From contig CAJQUW010004413.1 of the NCBI GenBank assembly GCA_907163375.1, positions 47,587 through 111,586 of the forward strand: a stretch of DNA of 64,000 nucleotides, in the 5' to 3' direction. The DNA comes from Prostheceraeus crozeri. Taxonomy: Eukaryota > Platyhelminthes > Polycladida > Euryleptidae. The notes below the pieces were generated by a model that searched no databases, was not told the DNA's origin, and worked only from the letters and a program-made list of their open reading frames with translations. The position numbers were made by a program, and so were the translations under genes. Below, one piece after another: positions 60,751 to 64,000 of the stretch. The number at the start of each line of letters is the position of its first letter. Position 1 is the first letter of the stretch.

Positions 60751-63422
60751 TACGCGAATTCATTTTTCGCCTACATGTGTAAACATTTCAATGCTTAATA
60801 CGCTATTTCACTTCCGTAAATTTACTTATTGCATGTTAAGATGTATTTGCTGATTTCTATTTCATCAATAAAGGCTCTTCCACTACTAAACACATTCGAA
60901 AAAGTGCGATAGGAAGTCAATCTTATTATGCATCCTGTTACAACTCTGACGGAAGGTACGTCGGAAGAGCCAGTCGAATTTTGCACATTTACGATTACTG
61001 AATACTTTCGAAGAAAAACAATCTTCTTCGAATTTTGACAAATAACAAATGGGCCCATTTTTGCTCGTCTTGTATTACAACATGCGTCCGAAGCACAGAA
61101 AGTCTTTCTTACGGATTTATGCAGATGCTACTTTGTACCTTTTTTTAAAGATCGATGTCGAGGAATCTATGAAAGTGATTGTGGAGGAATTGTCAATATA
61201 AAAAATGGGTCAGAAAATAGTTTAATAATCGTTGATTGCACTGGTTTTTAGGACTTCAAATTGAAAAGTTCCATAGTTCATTGCAAAGTTACGAAGGACT
61301 ATGAATTACATGCAATAGTACTGTAGGTAGGTATGTATTTAAATCGCAAGAGCTGCCAATGATGATAATCACCGACAATTTTGAGTCACTTTTCGATGAA
61401 GCAATAAGCCCGAAACTTTAAATGAATTCAAAATAGAAGAAATTTTACTTTATGAAAGCGAAGGCACATCTCGAAGTTTTACAGTAATACTTCCAGCTGT
61501 TCGCATCACTGCACTGATCATGGCTCTTATAAAACGAAGTACAAAAGTGATCATAAAAACATGGAAACTGAGGAGGTAGATTTGTCAACGGGATGTTATA
61601 GACAGAGCGGATTTTTTTAATTTGGTTGGTAGTCAACCTTTCATTTCGCTTCAGCTGTTGCAACATAATTTCTCAATTACTTCCTCTCGTATTTTTGCGC
61701 TCTTATCAATAATCACTAACCGCCTTTGTAAACTGCCGAAGAGAACAACTTTTATTAAAAGGTGAAAAACTATCATAATTTTCGCTTTTTCGATAAAGTG
61801 CAATCAAGTAACTTTCTTGAATTTTAAAACATTAAATCGTTAACATCACGTCAGCCACAAAATTCGAAAGTCTACCACAGTCACGTGATGCTACACAGGA
61901 AGTTCGAGCGAGGTTTTATATCAAATTGGTTGTTGGAATCAAATTTGAGCCTAGACAAAGTGTACCCTTCGCGCGGTTACCAGTTTGCAAGTTCAAGTAA
62001 AGAGAGTAGGTGTAACAGCTGCAAGGCGGCCTTTTTGAGCGGAAATATCTGTCAGATTACTCGATAGTAGATTTTTAATCGCACGATTCAGAAGGGAGAA
62101 ATTCTTGCATCAATTGCTTAAGCTTGGCTCGATTGCTACCATCAGTCTTTGATGGCACTGTTAATGATAGAAAATAGCTATATGCGGCATTCATCTGCTT
62201 CTTTTTTCATAGTGTTGGTTTAGGTTACAGGTTCACGTTGATTAAGGCAACAATTCTGTGAGCAAAAATGTGAATTTCCTAATAAAGATCTATTTGCAAG
62301 GGGAATATCAATTCGATTCATCCTAATCATATCAGTCAGCCGCCACACTCAAGAAATACATTATTGTCTACAAGTTTGGCTGCATTTCTCCTTCAGACTG
62401 GGACACCCGACTTTTCAAATAATTAAAGCAATGTCTGTCGTCGGTAAATTTGTAGACTACAAACACAACTATATTTATTCTCGAATTCATACTTTATTAA
62501 GAGCTAAAATAAGACAAATGATAAAGTTAACACCATGGAGTAAATATGTTAGGTAGAGTGGTAACTCCGCATATATTACATCCCCAGTGTGTATGCGCAT
62601 TCGATTTTATTAAATGAACTCGAGGGAGATACAGGTGGTATTGTTACCAAATGTGAGATATGCAAATTTTTTGCAGTTTTGAAGAAATTTCCAAGGAATT
62701 GGGTGATCATGATAGTAAATGTAGAAGATATGATGGTATTTTACAGATCCTCAGTGTCATGAAGCCTTGGTGAGGTAATTTGTTAATTAAATTAGCAACT
62801 CGATGACCTGATATTACTTTCATGCTCAGCCTCAAGAGAATCTTCTTAAGTGTGATCATATCATAAACAACCTGCCACTGGTAGAGCAAAATAACAGAAT
62901 CAAAGACAATGATTTCAATTAACTTTGAAAGATGTAAATGGGTCCACATCATCATTCAGATTTAAGGAATGAAACACAAATTTGGTGAATCATGCCGACG
63001 AAAATTGAAATGAAACTTGAAATTTCAGCCAAGAAAGCACAATAAGATTGCGATTTTTTCATGAAGACTTTCATTATAATGCGGTTCATGAAATTACCTT
63101 GACAATCGGCTTCATTTCCACTTAGTTAGGATGCTTATTAGCAAATATTCATTCCTTTTGATATCCAATTTGTTTCATACTACTTATAACGGGGCGTCAT
63201 GTCGGCAGTTTATAAATTGGCGAAAATTTAGCTTTTTCAAAACTGCTCAAATGATTAATTTACTGCAGGAACGTAATCTCCGCAAAAAACTGAATCTTTT
63301 CATATAAAAATTTTCACTGTATACATACACTTTTTTTAGTCGACAGTCTACCTACACATACTTACTCTATGGTTAACATCTGAACGTTTTCGCCGGCTCT
63401 TCTCAAGGGTGGACATCGGTTG
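60751..63422. other. Unannotated stretch
   Basis: The LINE may extend a little into this stretch. Open frames at 61666-61445 and 62955-62707 (minus) show no family resemblance. No synapsin N-terminal exon was recognised here. Confidence 0.4.
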
Positions 63423-64000
63423 ACCGGTGACGGATTCCGCTCACCGGTTGTGAAGCGGAATCCGATGATAGTCTTGCTTTTCTGGATGTTTTAGTGTCCA
63501 GAGATTGCAGCGGGAACACAGTGACCTCTACTTATCGCAAGCCCTCATGGAGGGCTTGAATTTGCATTTTTTTGAGTCATGTTCCGATGTGTTACAAGAG
63601 AAGATTAGTTCAATGTTTATTTGATGGAGCCCGTCGAATATGTTCCGATTGTTCTTTGGAGGCCAAGTGTCGCTTTTTTGTTTGATACTTTGAAGGCTAG
63701 CGGCTATCCTGAACAGTTCATTTTGAAGTACTCTGCTGCAAAATACTGCAGAAAAGGAACTACCAACATTTGGTCCCAAATATAAACCTGTTTACATTCG
63801 TGTTCCATTTCTGCATGATAGGCTTTCCACATTTTTTTGTAAGAAATGAAGTTGTGTCACTGAAAGTGTTTGTCCTGCCATCGATCATATTGTAATACAT
63901 AGTACGAGATCTATTTTGTTCGTTCTCTGAAGGATGAGTTGCCCTTCGAGAGTGAGGCCCGTGTCGTTTATAAATTTTCTTGCGGTTGTGGATGCATCTA
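63423..64000 (+). mobile_element. Penelope-like retroelement, 5'-truncated, runs off the window
   Basis: The piece covers the end of the reverse transcriptase (SLAFLDVLVSRD, TSTYRKPSW) and the linker to the GIY-YIG endonuclease, whose start (YKFSCGCGC) is at the window edge. It is a broken fossil with several breaks. At its left border are two perfect inverted pairs: ACCGGTGA/TCACCGGT (63423-63430, 63441-63448) and CGGATTCCGC/GCGGAATCCG (63431-63440, 63455-63464). Confidence 0.8.

Noticed and set aside
61445-61666. Segment RSVYNI on the minus strand as the missing synapsin exon before 56178
   Set aside because: Only a few residues resemble HSVYNF, the neighbouring residues do not fit, and the KPWV end is absent.

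Overview
The window is AT-rich animal DNA with scattered, phase-compatible spliced exons, long introns and many nested transposons. The only host gene I can name is synapsin, on the minus strand. Six consecutive exons of its ATP-grasp C domain lie at 56178-56089, 41032-40970, 24149-24007, 22683-22609, 13485-13383 and 9201-9092. They join in phase into one continuous protein stretch of about 193 codons. A weaker candidate 3' terminal exon with a poly(A) signal lies at 8962-8611. Exons for the N-terminal side were not found and probably lie beyond 64 kb. The divergence, the intron sizes and the transposon set (P, Tc1, pogo, Penelope, a RAG1-N-terminus-bearing element) suggest an invertebrate metazoan; I cannot place it more closely.

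Almost everything else that can be named sits in or around the synapsin introns and is mobile DNA. Layout: 1-8.6 kb is mostly unannotated, with two small fold-back elements. 9.7-10.3 kb holds a ~520-bp inverted-terminal element called Family M here (ends CACAGAATTAGA, 8-bp target duplications). 16.1-19.8 kb is a second Family M copy split by a 3.2-kb P-superfamily transposon with a THAP domain, and a third copy follows 52 bp later in inverted orientation. 21.3-22.3 and 33.3-34.1 kb are two copies of a TA-targeting nonautonomous element, Family K. 24.3-25.4 kb has a 32-bp minisatellite and a cluster of palindromes. 25.6-30.7 kb is a large imperfect inverted repeat, one arm of which is split by a Tc1-type element with an intron. 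31.1-33.2 kb is a pogo-type element whose transposase ends in a zinc finger. 36.8-37.4 kb is a Penelope-like fragment between inverted repeats. 39.7-40.2 kb is another Family M copy.

46.0-51.8 kb is the most unusual region. A broken gene starts with three CxxC pairs resembling the RAG1 N-terminal zinc region and ends with motifs laid out like a RAG1-type transposase. It lies between inverted arms of about 1.3 kb whose outer ends are Family M copies. Two Family M ends across this block carry the same 8-bp flank (GGTGCAAC), which ties the block to one insertion event.

57.8-60.8 kb is a decayed LINE with a tRNA-like insert, and 63.4-64.0 kb is the start of another Penelope-like element that runs off the window. 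No CRISPR, rRNA or bacterial-type operon is present.
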